From contig NZ_JABBGJ010000019.1 in NCBI RefSeq assembly GCF_012927345.1, positions 1 to 64,000 of the forward strand: a stretch of 64,000 bases of DNA. The letters run 5' to 3'. The position numbers and the translations under genes are program-made. Position 1 is the stretch's first letter. The number at the start of each line of letters is the position of its first letter. The DNA is from Paraburkholderia polaris. Lineage in GTDB: Bacteria > Pseudomonadota > Gammaproteobacteria > Burkholderiales > Burkholderiaceae. The notes beneath the pieces are model-generated. The model had not been told where the DNA came from and searched no databases. It saw only the letters and a list, made by a program, of their open reading frames with translations. Below are positions 40,307 to 48,117 of this stretch, one piece after another.

Positions 40307-42067
40307 TTATTGCTGCGTGACAAACTCGATGCGGCGATTGGCAAAGCGGCCGCTCGCCGTGTCGTTGCTCGCGACCGGACGCGCGTCGCCGTAACCTTGC
40401 GCGACCAGCGACTCCGCCGGCACGCCCGTCTTGACGAGATACGCGCGGACCGCTTCGGCGCGCTTCTTCGACAGTTGCAGATTGGCTTGTGCGCCGCCGA
40501 CATTGTCCGAATAGCCGGCCACTTCGAGCTTGGCCGTCTTGCCGTTGCGCGCGCAGGCATTCAGCACTTGCGCCGACTGGTTCAGATCTTCCATCGCCGA
40601 GGCCGGCACGCGAGCGCTGGCGCTCGTGAAGTTGATCACCTGCAGGTTCAGCACCTTGACCACGTCCGCTGCCGCGCACGAACTGTCCGGTGTGAGCAGG
40701 CCCTTGATCGCGCCGCGGAAGTTCTCGGTTGCGTTGGCGACCGCCTGTTCGACGTTGAACGAACCGATCTGATACGACGCGCCGAACAGCGACTTCAGTT
40801 TATCGAGCCAGCCGAGCTTCGCGTTTGCCGCGCTGCCGCTCAGTTCGATGTGCGCACCGTCCACTTTCACTTCCGCGCCCGGCAATGCCATCAGCGGCAG
40901 CAGACCGTCCAGATGAGCGAGCCAGTCGGCCGGCTTGGTGTCCTGATCGACCGTGACGTTCGCGACGAAACGGTCAGCGCCGAAGCGCTTGGTCAGCGCG
41001 TCGATCAGCTGGGTCTTTTCGGCTTCGCTACCGACCGTCGCGGTGAGCGTCGGCTTGCCGGCAGGGTCGACCGTGAAGCTAAGCGCGCTGTCTTTGGTCG
41101 GCGCGGGCGCGGCGGCCGGTTGTTGCGCTTCGCTGGCGGCGCTTGCTGCTACAGCGCTGGTGGCGGGCGTCGAAGCTGCGACCTCGCTGGCCGCAGGCGC
41201 TGCAGCCGCGGCGGCCGAGGCTTCAGCCGGTGCGGAGGCGGGCTGCGCAGTTGCCGCGGCTTCCGCGCTACTGCGCTCGCTGCTTTGTTCGCCTCGTTGC
41301 TCGCTATGGCAACCGCGCAGGAACAGGAAAGCCAGCACCGCGGCGATCGCCGCGAGCAGCCACCACAGCCACTTGCGCGAACGGCGCTCTTCGCGCACCA
41401 CCGCGTCGGCCGGCACGCGGATGCTCGACAGAGCCTCGGCCACCGGCTTGGCGGCAGGCGTCGGATGGTCGATATGCGCCGAGACCGCTTTCAGCTGCGA
41501 CAGAATATTGCCGGTGAATGCGCCGAGTCCGCTCAGGCCAAGGCCGGCCATCAGGCGGTCGTTCAGGAAGGGCGCAATGGCCGGCAGTTGATGGCCCAGC
41601 AGTGTCGGCAACTGGCCGACGTTGCCCTGACCTTCGAGAAAATGCCGCTTCAGCAGGCCCAGCAGCGTTGCGCCGACGATACCCGTCATGGCATGTGTTG
41701 CATGCGCCGGCACGCCGGTTTGGGTGGCGACTTCGTCGCTAAGCGTATCGACGCGGCGATCGAGTGCGCGCTCGAGTAACTGGCGCCCCACGCCTTCCAG
41801 CTGGCTCACGCCAGTGGTGCTGCTGAGCAGTTGCGGCAACTGCTCAGCGATGTGGCCGTTCACCTCGGGCGAGAGGATCGTCGCGAACAGCGAGCGCGCG
41901 CCGTCGAGCGTCGCGCCCTTCTGCATCAGGCCGGCGACGAGCGCCGGGCCGGTTGTTGCAAGCACCTTCTGGGTCGCGTCCGGCGGTAGCCCGAAGCGGG
42001 CCGCCAGCTGTCGCACGACACCGTCCGTCACCGCGGACTGAATCAGCTGAATCACATTGATACTCAT
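40307..42067 (-). CDS. DUF937-OmpA envelope protein
   Basis: 586 aa from ATG 42067 (MSINVIQLIQSAVTDGVVRQLAARFGLPPD). Residues 1-190 form a DUF937 helical domain. A single membrane span is at 232-251 (KWLWWLLAAIAAVLAFLFLRG), then an Ala/Ser/Glu-rich linker (255-330). A BON-like region follows, and the last 110 residues are an OmpA peptidoglycan-binding domain (AKLEVAGYSDNVGGAQANLQLSKKRAEAVRAYLVKTGVPAESLVAQGYGDARPVASNDT..NRRIEFV). This topology places OmpA in the periplasm. It probably tethers the inner membrane to peptidoglycan. Its cytoplasmic DUF937 half is unusual. Confidence 0.88.
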   Translation of the reverse strand: MSINVIQLIQSAVTDGVVRQLAARFGLPPDATQKVLATTGPALVAGLMQKGATLDGARSLFATILSPEVNGHIAEQLPQLLSSTTGVSQLEGVGRQLLERALDRRVDTLSDEVATQTGVPAHATHAMTGIVGATLLGLLKRHFLEGQGNVGQLPTLLGHQLPAIAPFLNDRLMAGLGLSGLGAFTGNILSQLKAVSAHIDHPTPAAKPVAEALSSIRVPADAVVREERRSRKWLWWLLAAIAAVLAFLFLRGCHSEQRGEQSSERSSAEAAATAQPASAPAEASAAAAAAPAASEVAASTPATSAVAASAASEAQQPAAAPAPTKDSALSFTVDPAGKPTLTATVGSEAEKTQLIDALTKRFGADRFVANVTVDQDTKPADWLAHLDGLLPLMALPGAEVKVDGAHIELSGSAANAKLGWLDKLKSLFGASYQIGSFNVEQAVANATENFRGAIKGLLTPDSSCAAADVVKVLNLQVINFTSASARVPASAMEDLNQSAQVLNACARNGKTAKLEVAGYSDNVGGAQANLQLSKKRAEAVRAYLVKTGVPAESLVAQGYGDARPVASNDTASGRFANRRIEFVTQQ

Positions 42068-42125
42068 CGCTTCGCTTCCTTGAGTTCCCGAACGCGCCAC
42101 CTGACGCGCTCTTTTTCGCGGCGCG

Positions 42126-42131
42126 ATTATA
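42126..42131 (-). promoter_or_regulatory. -10-like element upstream of the DUF937-OmpA gene
   Basis: TATAAT on the minus strand, 59 nt upstream of the ATG at 42067, in an AT-rich patch (42120-42240). No clear -35 is found at the right spacing, so the promoter is only suggested. Confidence 0.35.
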
Positions 42132-42306
42132 GGTTTGGGGAAATCTCATAAACGAAGTGGCACAATTTATGACGAATTAACCGACGTTCGCCTAAATATT
42201 CTTATATTTGCAAGCCAGATTAGGAAGATTGAAGTGCTGCCATCCGGCCTGCAGGGGCGAATGACAGCCGGTCGACGGCGCGCCACGACCAATGACGCAC
42301 GCTGCT

Positions 42307-42330
42307 CAGGAGGCGGGCGGCGCCCGCCTC
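42307..42330. repeat. GC-rich hairpin at the end of the GMC oxidoreductase gene
   Basis: AGGAGGCGGGC and GCCCGCCT pair around GGC, overlapping the last codons of the gene. No T tract follows. It might act as a 3' stability element. Confidence 0.4.
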
Positions 42331-43978
42331 AGGCGATATTCGCGGTGACGCTTGCCCGCGCCATCGCCGGCGCCGTTTGCCCCTCGCGCCGGCTCGCCGC
42401 GATCAGTTCGGCCGCGCGCTCGCCGATCATCACCGTCGGCGAATTCGTGTTGCCGCCAATCAGCGTCGGCATCACGGAGGCATCGACGATCCGCAGCCCC
42501 GTCACGCCGCGCACCCGCAACTGCGGATCGACCACCGATTGCGCATCGCCACCCATCCGGCAAGTCGCCACCGGGTGATAGATCGTGTCGGCATGCTCGG
42601 CGATGGTCCGACGCAATTGCTCCTCGGTCTGGCCGGAATGCGTGTACAACTCCTTGCCGCCATGCAGCGCCAGCGAAGGCGCGTCGAGAATGCGTCGCGC
42701 CATCTGCGCGCCTTCGACCAGCAGATCGAGATCGCGCGAGTCGCTGAAAAACCGCGGATCGATCACCGGTGCGGTGCGCGCGTCGGCGCTCGCGAGCGTC
42801 ACCGTACCGCGGCTATGCGGCCGCAACACGCACACGTGCAGCGAATAGCCGTGGCCCCAGTGCATATGGCGGTTGTGGTCGTCGACGATCGCGGCGCAGA
42901 AATGCAGTTGCAGGTCCGGGCGCTCGAGCGTCGGCCGGCTCTTCAGAAAGCCGCCCGCTTCGGCTACGTTGCTCGACAGCATGCCCTGCCCATGCCGCAT
43001 GAAGGTCACAAACTGCGGCAGCATCCGCGCGATGCCGCGAATCGAAAAGCCGGTCGGCTCGATCGACGACACCCGTTTGTTGATCGTGAAGTCGACATGG
43101 TCGATCAGGTTCTGGCCGACCTCCGGTGCATCGTGCAGCACGGCAATACCCAGTGACTGCAGATGCGCCGCCGGCCCGATGCCCGAGCACATCAGCAGTT
43201 GCGGTGAATTGAACGCGCCCGCTGCCAGTACCACCTCGGCGCGCGCTTCGAGCGTTTCGGTGCGGCCACCGCGCACGATCTCGACGCCGCTCGCGCGCTT
43301 GCCGTCGAAGGTCACGCGCAGCACTGTCGCATCGGCGATCGTATGGAGATTGGGGCGCTCGCGGTCGTAGATATAGGCGCGCGCGACGCTGCAGCGCAGT
43401 CCGTCGCGCTGCGTCACCTGATAGAAGCCGACGCCTTCCTGATCCGCGCCGTTGAAGTCGCTGTTCGGTTTGTAACCGGCTTCGGTCGCGGCCTGCACGA
43501 AACGCTTCGAAAACGGATTGCGGTAGCGCAAATCGGACACCGTCAGCGGGCCGTCCGCGCCGTGCCATGCATCGGCGCCGCGTTCGTTGCCTTCGGCGCG
43601 GCGGAAATACGGCAGCACCTCGGCCCACGACCAGCCTTCGCAGCCGAGCTGTGCCCATTCGTCGTAATCGAGCGGATGGCCGCGCGTGTAGATCATCGCG
43701 TTGATCGCGCTCGACCCGCCGAAGCCCCGCCCGCGCGGCTGATAGCCCTGGCGTCCGCCGAGCCCCGGCTGCGGTGTGGTCAGATAGCCATAATTGGTCT
43801 TGAGTTTGTGCGGCACGACGGCCGCCACGCCCACCGGCATGTTCACGAACAGATTACGGTCTGTATGCGGGCCGGCTTCGATCAGGGCGATCGTTGCGTC
43901 GGGGCAGCTATCCGCCAGACGGCTCGCGAGCGAGCAGCCGCCTGAGCCTGCACCGACGATGATGTAGTCGTATTGCAT
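42329..43978 (-). CDS. GMC family oxidoreductase (choline/alcohol dehydrogenase-like)
   Basis: 549 aa from ATG 43978 (MQYDYIIVGAGSGGCSLASRLA, the FAD dinucleotide-binding fold). GRGFGGSSAINAMIYTRGHPLDYDEWA, VVLAAGAFNSPQLLMCSGIGPAAHLQSLGI (GMC signature 2), and HPVATCRMGGDAQSVVDPQLRVRGVTGLRIVDASVMPTLIGGNTNSPTVMIGERAAELI with the active His are clear. It oxidises an alcohol with FAD in the cytoplasm or membrane face. It is divergent from an acyl-CoA dehydrogenase, with an aldehyde dehydrogenase next; a route alcohol to aldehyde to acid is plausible, but the substrate is unknown. Confidence 0.93.
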   Translation of the reverse strand: MQYDYIIVGAGSGGCSLASRLADSCPDATIALIEAGPHTDRNLFVNMPVGVAAVVPHKLKTNYGYLTTPQPGLGGRQGYQPRGRGFGGSSAINAMIYTRGHPLDYDEWAQLGCEGWSWAEVLPYFRRAEGNERGADAWHGADGPLTVSDLRYRNPFSKRFVQAATEAGYKPNSDFNGADQEGVGFYQVTQRDGLRCSVARAYIYDRERPNLHTIADATVLRVTFDGKRASGVEIVRGGRTETLEARAEVVLAAGAFNSPQLLMCSGIGPAAHLQSLGIAVLHDAPEVGQNLIDHVDFTINKRVSSIEPTGFSIRGIARMLPQFVTFMRHGQGMLSSNVAEAGGFLKSRPTLERPDLQLHFCAAIVDDHNRHMHWGHGYSLHVCVLRPHSRGTVTLASADARTAPVIDPRFFSDSRDLDLLVEGAQMARRILDAPSLALHGGKELYTHSGQTEEQLRRTIAEHADTIYHPVATCRMGGDAQSVVDPQLRVRGVTGLRIVDASVMPTLIGGNTNSPTVMIGERAAELIAASRREGQTAPAMARASVTANIA

Positions 43979-44286
43979 CCGCTCCTCCAATTGGGGCCGC
44001 GTTGCTCGCAGACCCTGTCACGTGCACACTTGTCTACGTGTGTTTCATCGGCATTGTAGGGAGCGTTCGGACGCGACGGCGGGTTCATGTCAGAGCGATC
44101 CCTCTAAACGAAAGCCCTCCCGCGACCCTATGATGAAAGACGCGCATGCGCCCGCCAGGCCGCCGCGCACGGCAATCAAACACGGCGCCCGGTGCGCCGT
44201 CCTCTGAGCGTGCGGCACGACACGCCACGATAAAACAGTACACCGTCGATCAGCGACGGTGCGCATCCGGTGAACGGAGACAGCAG
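43979..44286. other. 308-bp divergent regulatory region (GMC / acyl-CoA dehydrogenase)
   Basis: No gene is seen. It should hold the promoters of both divergent oxidoreductases. A CACGTG...CTACGTG imperfect repeat (44019-44040) could be a regulator site. No adjacent regulator gene is encoded. Confidence 0.4.
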
Positions 44287-45972
44287 ATGGAACGGCACAG
44301 CTTCGGCCACACCCACGACGTGACAAATCAGGTGCCTCCGCTCGCGGACTACAACCTGTTTTCGAGCGACGCAGCGTTGTCGGCCGCCCTCGAGCGCGAA
44401 GGGGCCGCGTGGCATCGCGAGGCGTTGCAGCGCCACGGCGCGGCGCTCACCACGCCGGAGACACTCGCGCTCGCCGAACTGGCGAACCGCCACACACCCG
44501 AGCTTTTCACGCACAGCCCGCGCGGCGAACGCATCGACGCGCTCGAGTTTCATCCTTCATGGCATACGCTGCTGTCGCTGTTGCGCCGCGAAGGCCTGCA
44601 CGCGTTGCCGTTTTCGAACCCGCAGCGCGGCGCCATGGTCGCGCGTTGCGCTGGCTACTTCCTGCACGCGCAACTGGAATCCGGTTCCCTCTGCCCGCTG
44701 ACGATGACCTTCGCGAGCATCCCGGTGTTGCAACGCGAGCCCGCGTTGTTCGACACGTTGCGCGACAATCTCTATGCCCGCGAACACGATCCACGCGACC
44801 TGCCGCTCACGCAAAAGACCTCGGCGATGATCGGCATGGGCATGACCGAGAAACAAGGCGGCTCGGACGTGCGCAGCAACCAGACCCGCGCTTATGCCAC
44901 GCGCGGCAGCGGTCGTGGCGCGGAATACCGTCTTGTCGGCCACAAATGGTTTTTCTCAGCGCCGCAATGCGACGCGCATCTGGTGCTCGCCCGCACCGAC
45001 GATCACGAGGGCCTCTCATGCTTCTTCGTGCCGCGCTTCGCGCCGGACGGCAGCAAGAACGCCGTGCAGATCCAGCGTCTGAAAGACAAGCTCGGTAACC
45101 GCTCGAATGCCAGCAGCGAGGTCGAATTCTTCGATGCGTTCGGCATCATGATCGGCGACGAAGGCCGGGGCGTGCCGACCATCATCGAAATGGCGAACTA
45201 CACGCGGCTCGATTGCGTGATCGGCAGCGCGGCCTTGATGCGTGCGGCGCTGGTGCAGGCGATTCACCATGCACGGCACCGCAGCGCCTTCGGCCGGCAC
45301 CTGGCCGATCAGCCGCTGATGCGCAATGTGCTCGCCGACCTGGCGCTGGAATCGGAAGCCGCGACGGTGCTGTTCATGCGGCTCGCGCGCGCTTTCGAAA
45401 ATTCGGCCGATGTGTCGTCGGCCGCGCCCGCCGAACGTGCATGGCGCCGGATCGTCACGCCGGCGGCGAAGTACTGGGTCTGCAAGCGCACGCTGGAATT
45501 CACCGGCGAGGCGATGGAAGTGTGGGGCGGCAACGGTTATGTCGAAACCGCTCCGATGGCGCGCTTCTATCGTGAAGCGCCCGTCAATTCGATCTGGGAA
45601 GGCTCGGGCAACGTGATGTGCCTCGACGTGCTGCGCGCCATGGAGCGCGAGCCCGACGCTGCGCAGGCCTTGTTCGCCGCATGGCAAGCGGATGCGCAAG
45701 GGCACCCGGCTTTGAGCGCCGCACTCGGCAAGCTCGCCGCCACACTCAACGGACCCGCCGAACATCGCGAAGCATCCGCTCGACGGATTGCGCAGCAGAT
45801 CGTGTTGATCGCGCAAGCCACCTTGCTCCTGAAGCACGCGCCGCCGGAAGTCGCCGAAGCCTTTATCGCGACGCGCCTCGCCGACGGCTGCGGCGAGAGC
45901 GGCCGCGTGTACGGCACGCTGCCGGTCACGTTCGACCACGCGGCGATCATCGAGCGGGCATTTCCCGCTTGA
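44287..45972 (+). CDS. AidB-like acyl-CoA dehydrogenase
   Basis: 561 aa from ATG 44287 (MERHSFGHTHDVTNQVPPLADYNLF); a longer frame from 44146 is unlikely. It contains the AidB-type pattern FASIPVLQ, MIGMGMTEKQGGSDVRSNQTRA and SAPQCDAHLVLARTDD, with LKDKLGNRSNASSEVEFFDAFGIMIGDEGRGVPTIIEMANYTRLDC. AFGRHLADQPLMRNVLADLALESEAA and VWGGNGYVETAPMARFYREAPVNSIWEGSGNVMCLDVLRA carry the FAD contacts. Size matches E. coli AidB (541 aa), an alkylation-response flavoprotein. Its neighbours are catabolic oxidoreductases, which leaves a metabolic role open too. Confidence 0.88.
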   Translation: MERHSFGHTHDVTNQVPPLADYNLFSSDAALSAALEREGAAWHREALQRHGAALTTPETLALAELANRHTPELFTHSPRGERIDALEFHPSWHTLLSLLRREGLHALPFSNPQRGAMVARCAGYFLHAQLESGSLCPLTMTFASIPVLQREPALFDTLRDNLYAREHDPRDLPLTQKTSAMIGMGMTEKQGGSDVRSNQTRAYATRGSGRGAEYRLVGHKWFFSAPQCDAHLVLARTDDHEGLSCFFVPRFAPDGSKNAVQIQRLKDKLGNRSNASSEVEFFDAFGIMIGDEGRGVPTIIEMANYTRLDCVIGSAALMRAALVQAIHHARHRSAFGRHLADQPLMRNVLADLALESEAATVLFMRLARAFENSADVSSAAPAERAWRRIVTPAAKYWVCKRTLEFTGEAMEVWGGNGYVETAPMARFYREAPVNSIWEGSGNVMCLDVLRAMEREPDAAQALFAAWQADAQGHPALSAALGKLAATLNGPAEHREASARRIAQQIVLIAQATLLLKHAPPEVAEAFIATRLADGCGESGRVYGTLPVTFDHAAIIERAFPA

Positions 45973-46131
45973 AGCGAAGTGGACGGGTCGACCGGGATTC
46001 AGCGTTTCCCGTTCGAAGCGGACGAACCAGTCCGCGCTTTTCAAAGGCTTTCGCAAGACCGCCGCACAACAGAACAACACACCAATAAGCGCGACTCAAA
46101 GCGCACGTCATCCATCAGGGAGTGGACACCT

Positions 46132-47550
46132 ATGAAGAACGATTTGCCAGAAGTCGCCGCGCTCGAAGCGCTGCTGCGCGATCAACGCCATGCTTACCTG
46201 CGGACGCCGTATCCGTCGTGGGAGACACGCGCCGGACATCTGAAAGCACTGCGCAAAGTCATGCTCGACAACCGCGACGCACTCGCCGACGCGATGAACG
46301 CTGACTTCGGCAATCGCGCGAAACAGGAAGTGCTGCTCGCCGAATTCCTGCTGATCAAGGGTGAGATCGACGCAGCGCTCAGGCACGGCAAACGCTGGAT
46401 GAAAGCGCAGCGCCGCAGCACCAACAAATGGCTAATGCCGGCGCGCGCGAAAGTCGTGCCGCAGCCGCTCGGCGTGGTCGGCATCATCGTGCCGTGGAAT
46501 TATCCGGTGCTGCTCGCCGCCGGTCCGCTGATCAGTGCGCTGACGGCCGGCAACCGCGCCATTATCAAGATGTCGGAATTGACGCCGCGCACCTCGGCGC
46601 TATTCGAGCAGTTGATCGGCCAGACCTTCGCACGCGATCACGTCGCAGTGGTGAACGGCGACGCCGCACTCGCCGCCGCGTTCAGCGCCCAACCGTTCGA
46701 CCATCTGCTATTCACCGGCTCGACCAAGGTCGGCCATGAAGTGATGCGCGCCGCCGCCGAACATCTGACGCCGGTCACGCTGGAACTCGGCGGCAAGTCG
46801 CCGGCGATCATCGGTCAGCATGCGCGCTTCGACAACGCGGTGGATAACCTCATCGCCGGCAAGACGCTCAACGCGGGCCAAACCTGCGTCGCGCCGGACT
46901 ATGTGCTGGTGCCGCGCGGCAAGGAACAGGCGTTCATCGAACGGGCGCGCGCGCGGATGGCGAAGATGTACCCCGACTTTGCGCACAACCTCGATTACAC
47001 GTCGATCATCTCGGAGCGGCACTTCGCGCGGCTGCAACGTCTTGTCGACGAAGCGCAGGCCGTCGGCGCGCAACTGCACATGCTCACCGACAGCACGCCG
47101 GACGCGGCAAGCCGCCGCTTCCCGCTGATCGCCGTCACGAATGCGCCGGAAGAAAGCGCGCTGATGCAGGAGGAAATCTTCGGCCCGCTGCTGCCGATCG
47201 TCTCCTACGACACGCTCGATGACGCGATCGCGTGGATCAACGCGCGTCCTCGTCCACTCGCGCTGTATCTCTACGCCGACGACACCGCGACCATCAAGCG
47301 CGTCACGCGCGACACCATCGCCGGCGGCATGGCGATCAACGAAACGCTGATGCATCTGGCGTGCGAAAGCCTGCCGTTCGGCGGCGTCGGCGCGAGCGGG
47401 ATGGGGGCGTATCACGGTTACGAAGGTTTCGTGACCTTCTCGAAGATGAAACCCGTGCTGACGCAGGCGCGGCTGAATGCGCGCGGATGGATCTCGCCGC
47501 CGTACGGCAAGCGGGTGAATGCGCTGCTGAAGCTGATGATGCGGTTTTGA
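46132..47550 (+). CDS. Aldehyde dehydrogenase, coniferyl-aldehyde-type
   Basis: 472 aa from ATG 46132 (MKNDLPEVAALEALLRDQRHAYLRTPYPSWETRAGHLKAL). The frame is open upstream to 45979 without a signal. The NAD site is GIIVPWNYPVLLAAGPLISALTAGNRAIIKMSE; FTGSTKVGHEVM, the catalytic Glu in LELGGKSP and the catalytic Cys in NAGQTCVAPDYVLVP are intact. This subgroup includes coniferyl aldehyde dehydrogenases. It starts about 160 nt after the AidB-like gene and may be cotranscribed. The substrate is unproven. Confidence 0.9.
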   Translation: MKNDLPEVAALEALLRDQRHAYLRTPYPSWETRAGHLKALRKVMLDNRDALADAMNADFGNRAKQEVLLAEFLLIKGEIDAALRHGKRWMKAQRRSTNKWLMPARAKVVPQPLGVVGIIVPWNYPVLLAAGPLISALTAGNRAIIKMSELTPRTSALFEQLIGQTFARDHVAVVNGDAALAAAFSAQPFDHLLFTGSTKVGHEVMRAAAEHLTPVTLELGGKSPAIIGQHARFDNAVDNLIAGKTLNAGQTCVAPDYVLVPRGKEQAFIERARARMAKMYPDFAHNLDYTSIISERHFARLQRLVDEAQAVGAQLHMLTDSTPDAASRRFPLIAVTNAPEESALMQEEIFGPLLPIVSYDTLDDAIAWINARPRPLALYLYADDTATIKRVTRDTIAGGMAINETLMHLACESLPFGGVGASGMGAYHGYEGFVTFSKMKPVLTQARLNARGWISPPYGKRVNALLKLMMRF

Positions 47551-47559
47551 TGGGGCGGC

Positions 47560-47630
47560 CATCCGTGGGGCGGCCGGCCGTGCGGCGGGCATCCGTGGGG
47601 CGGCCGGCCGTGGGGCGGGCATCCGCGCAG
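47560..47630. repeat. GC-rich 30-bp tandem repeat
   Basis: Two nearly identical 30-nt units (47560-47589, 47590-47619) containing CATCCGTGGGGCGGCCGGCC and a partial third copy. They lie just after the aldehyde dehydrogenase stop. The sequence has no gene. Confidence 0.7.
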
Positions 47631-47670
47631 CGTGCATCGGTGGGACGACCAACTGCAACGGGACCGCGTA

Positions 47671-47722
47671 CTGCGACTGCGACTGCGACTGCGACTGCGA
47701 CTGCGACTGCGACTGCGACTGC
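47671..47722. repeat. Hexanucleotide microsatellite (CTGCGA) x 8.7
   Basis: 52 nt of perfect CTGCGA repeats between the aldehyde dehydrogenase and fhlB, in the same 200-bp non-coding gap as the 30-bp repeats. Such tracts are prone to slippage and could serve as a strain marker. Confidence 0.9.
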
Positions 47723-47751
47723 ATGATAAGCCGCTGACACAACGGACGCGT

Positions 47752-48117
47752 TCAGCGTCCAGGCGCCCCACCAGCAACATCCGCGATGTCCGTCGCGACC
47801 ACATCGGTGACGTCGTGAACATCGGTCGCGCCGCTCTCGGACACATCCTCGGCGCCACTTTCCAGCCGATGCAACCACGCGAGCAACTCCGCCACCGCCT
47901 GATAAAGCTGCGGTGGAATCCGCGTATCGAGATCGACCTGCATCAGCAACGAAACCATTTCCGGCGCTTCGTGCACATACAGGCCGGCCTCCTTGGCGCG
48001 CTGCACGATCATCTCGGCCAGCATGCCGTAGCCTTTGGCGATCACGCGAGGTGCGGGATCGCTGCCTTGTGCGTCGTAGACGAGCGCAGCCGCGCTGCGG
48101 CGATGTTTGCGGCTCAT
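47752..48117 (-). CDS. FhlB-like protein (C-terminal FlhB cytoplasmic domain homologue)
   Basis: 121 aa from ATG 48117 (MSRKHRRSAAALVYDAQGSDPAPRVIAKGYGMLAEMIVQRAKEAGLYVHEAPEMVSLLMQVDLDTRIPPQLYQAVAELLAWLHRLE). It matches the FlhB/YscU/HrcU cytoplasmic domain but has no membrane part; the usual NPTH cleavage site is not present. Such FhlB proteins are thought to regulate type III export. A long acidic tail (ESGAEDVSESGATDVHDV) follows. It overlaps the fliK-like gene by 1 nt. Confidence 0.88.
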   Translation of the reverse strand: MSRKHRRSAAALVYDAQGSDPAPRVIAKGYGMLAEMIVQRAKEAGLYVHEAPEMVSLLMQVDLDTRIPPQLYQAVAELLAWLHRLESGAEDVSESGATDVHDVTDVVATDIADVAGGAPGR

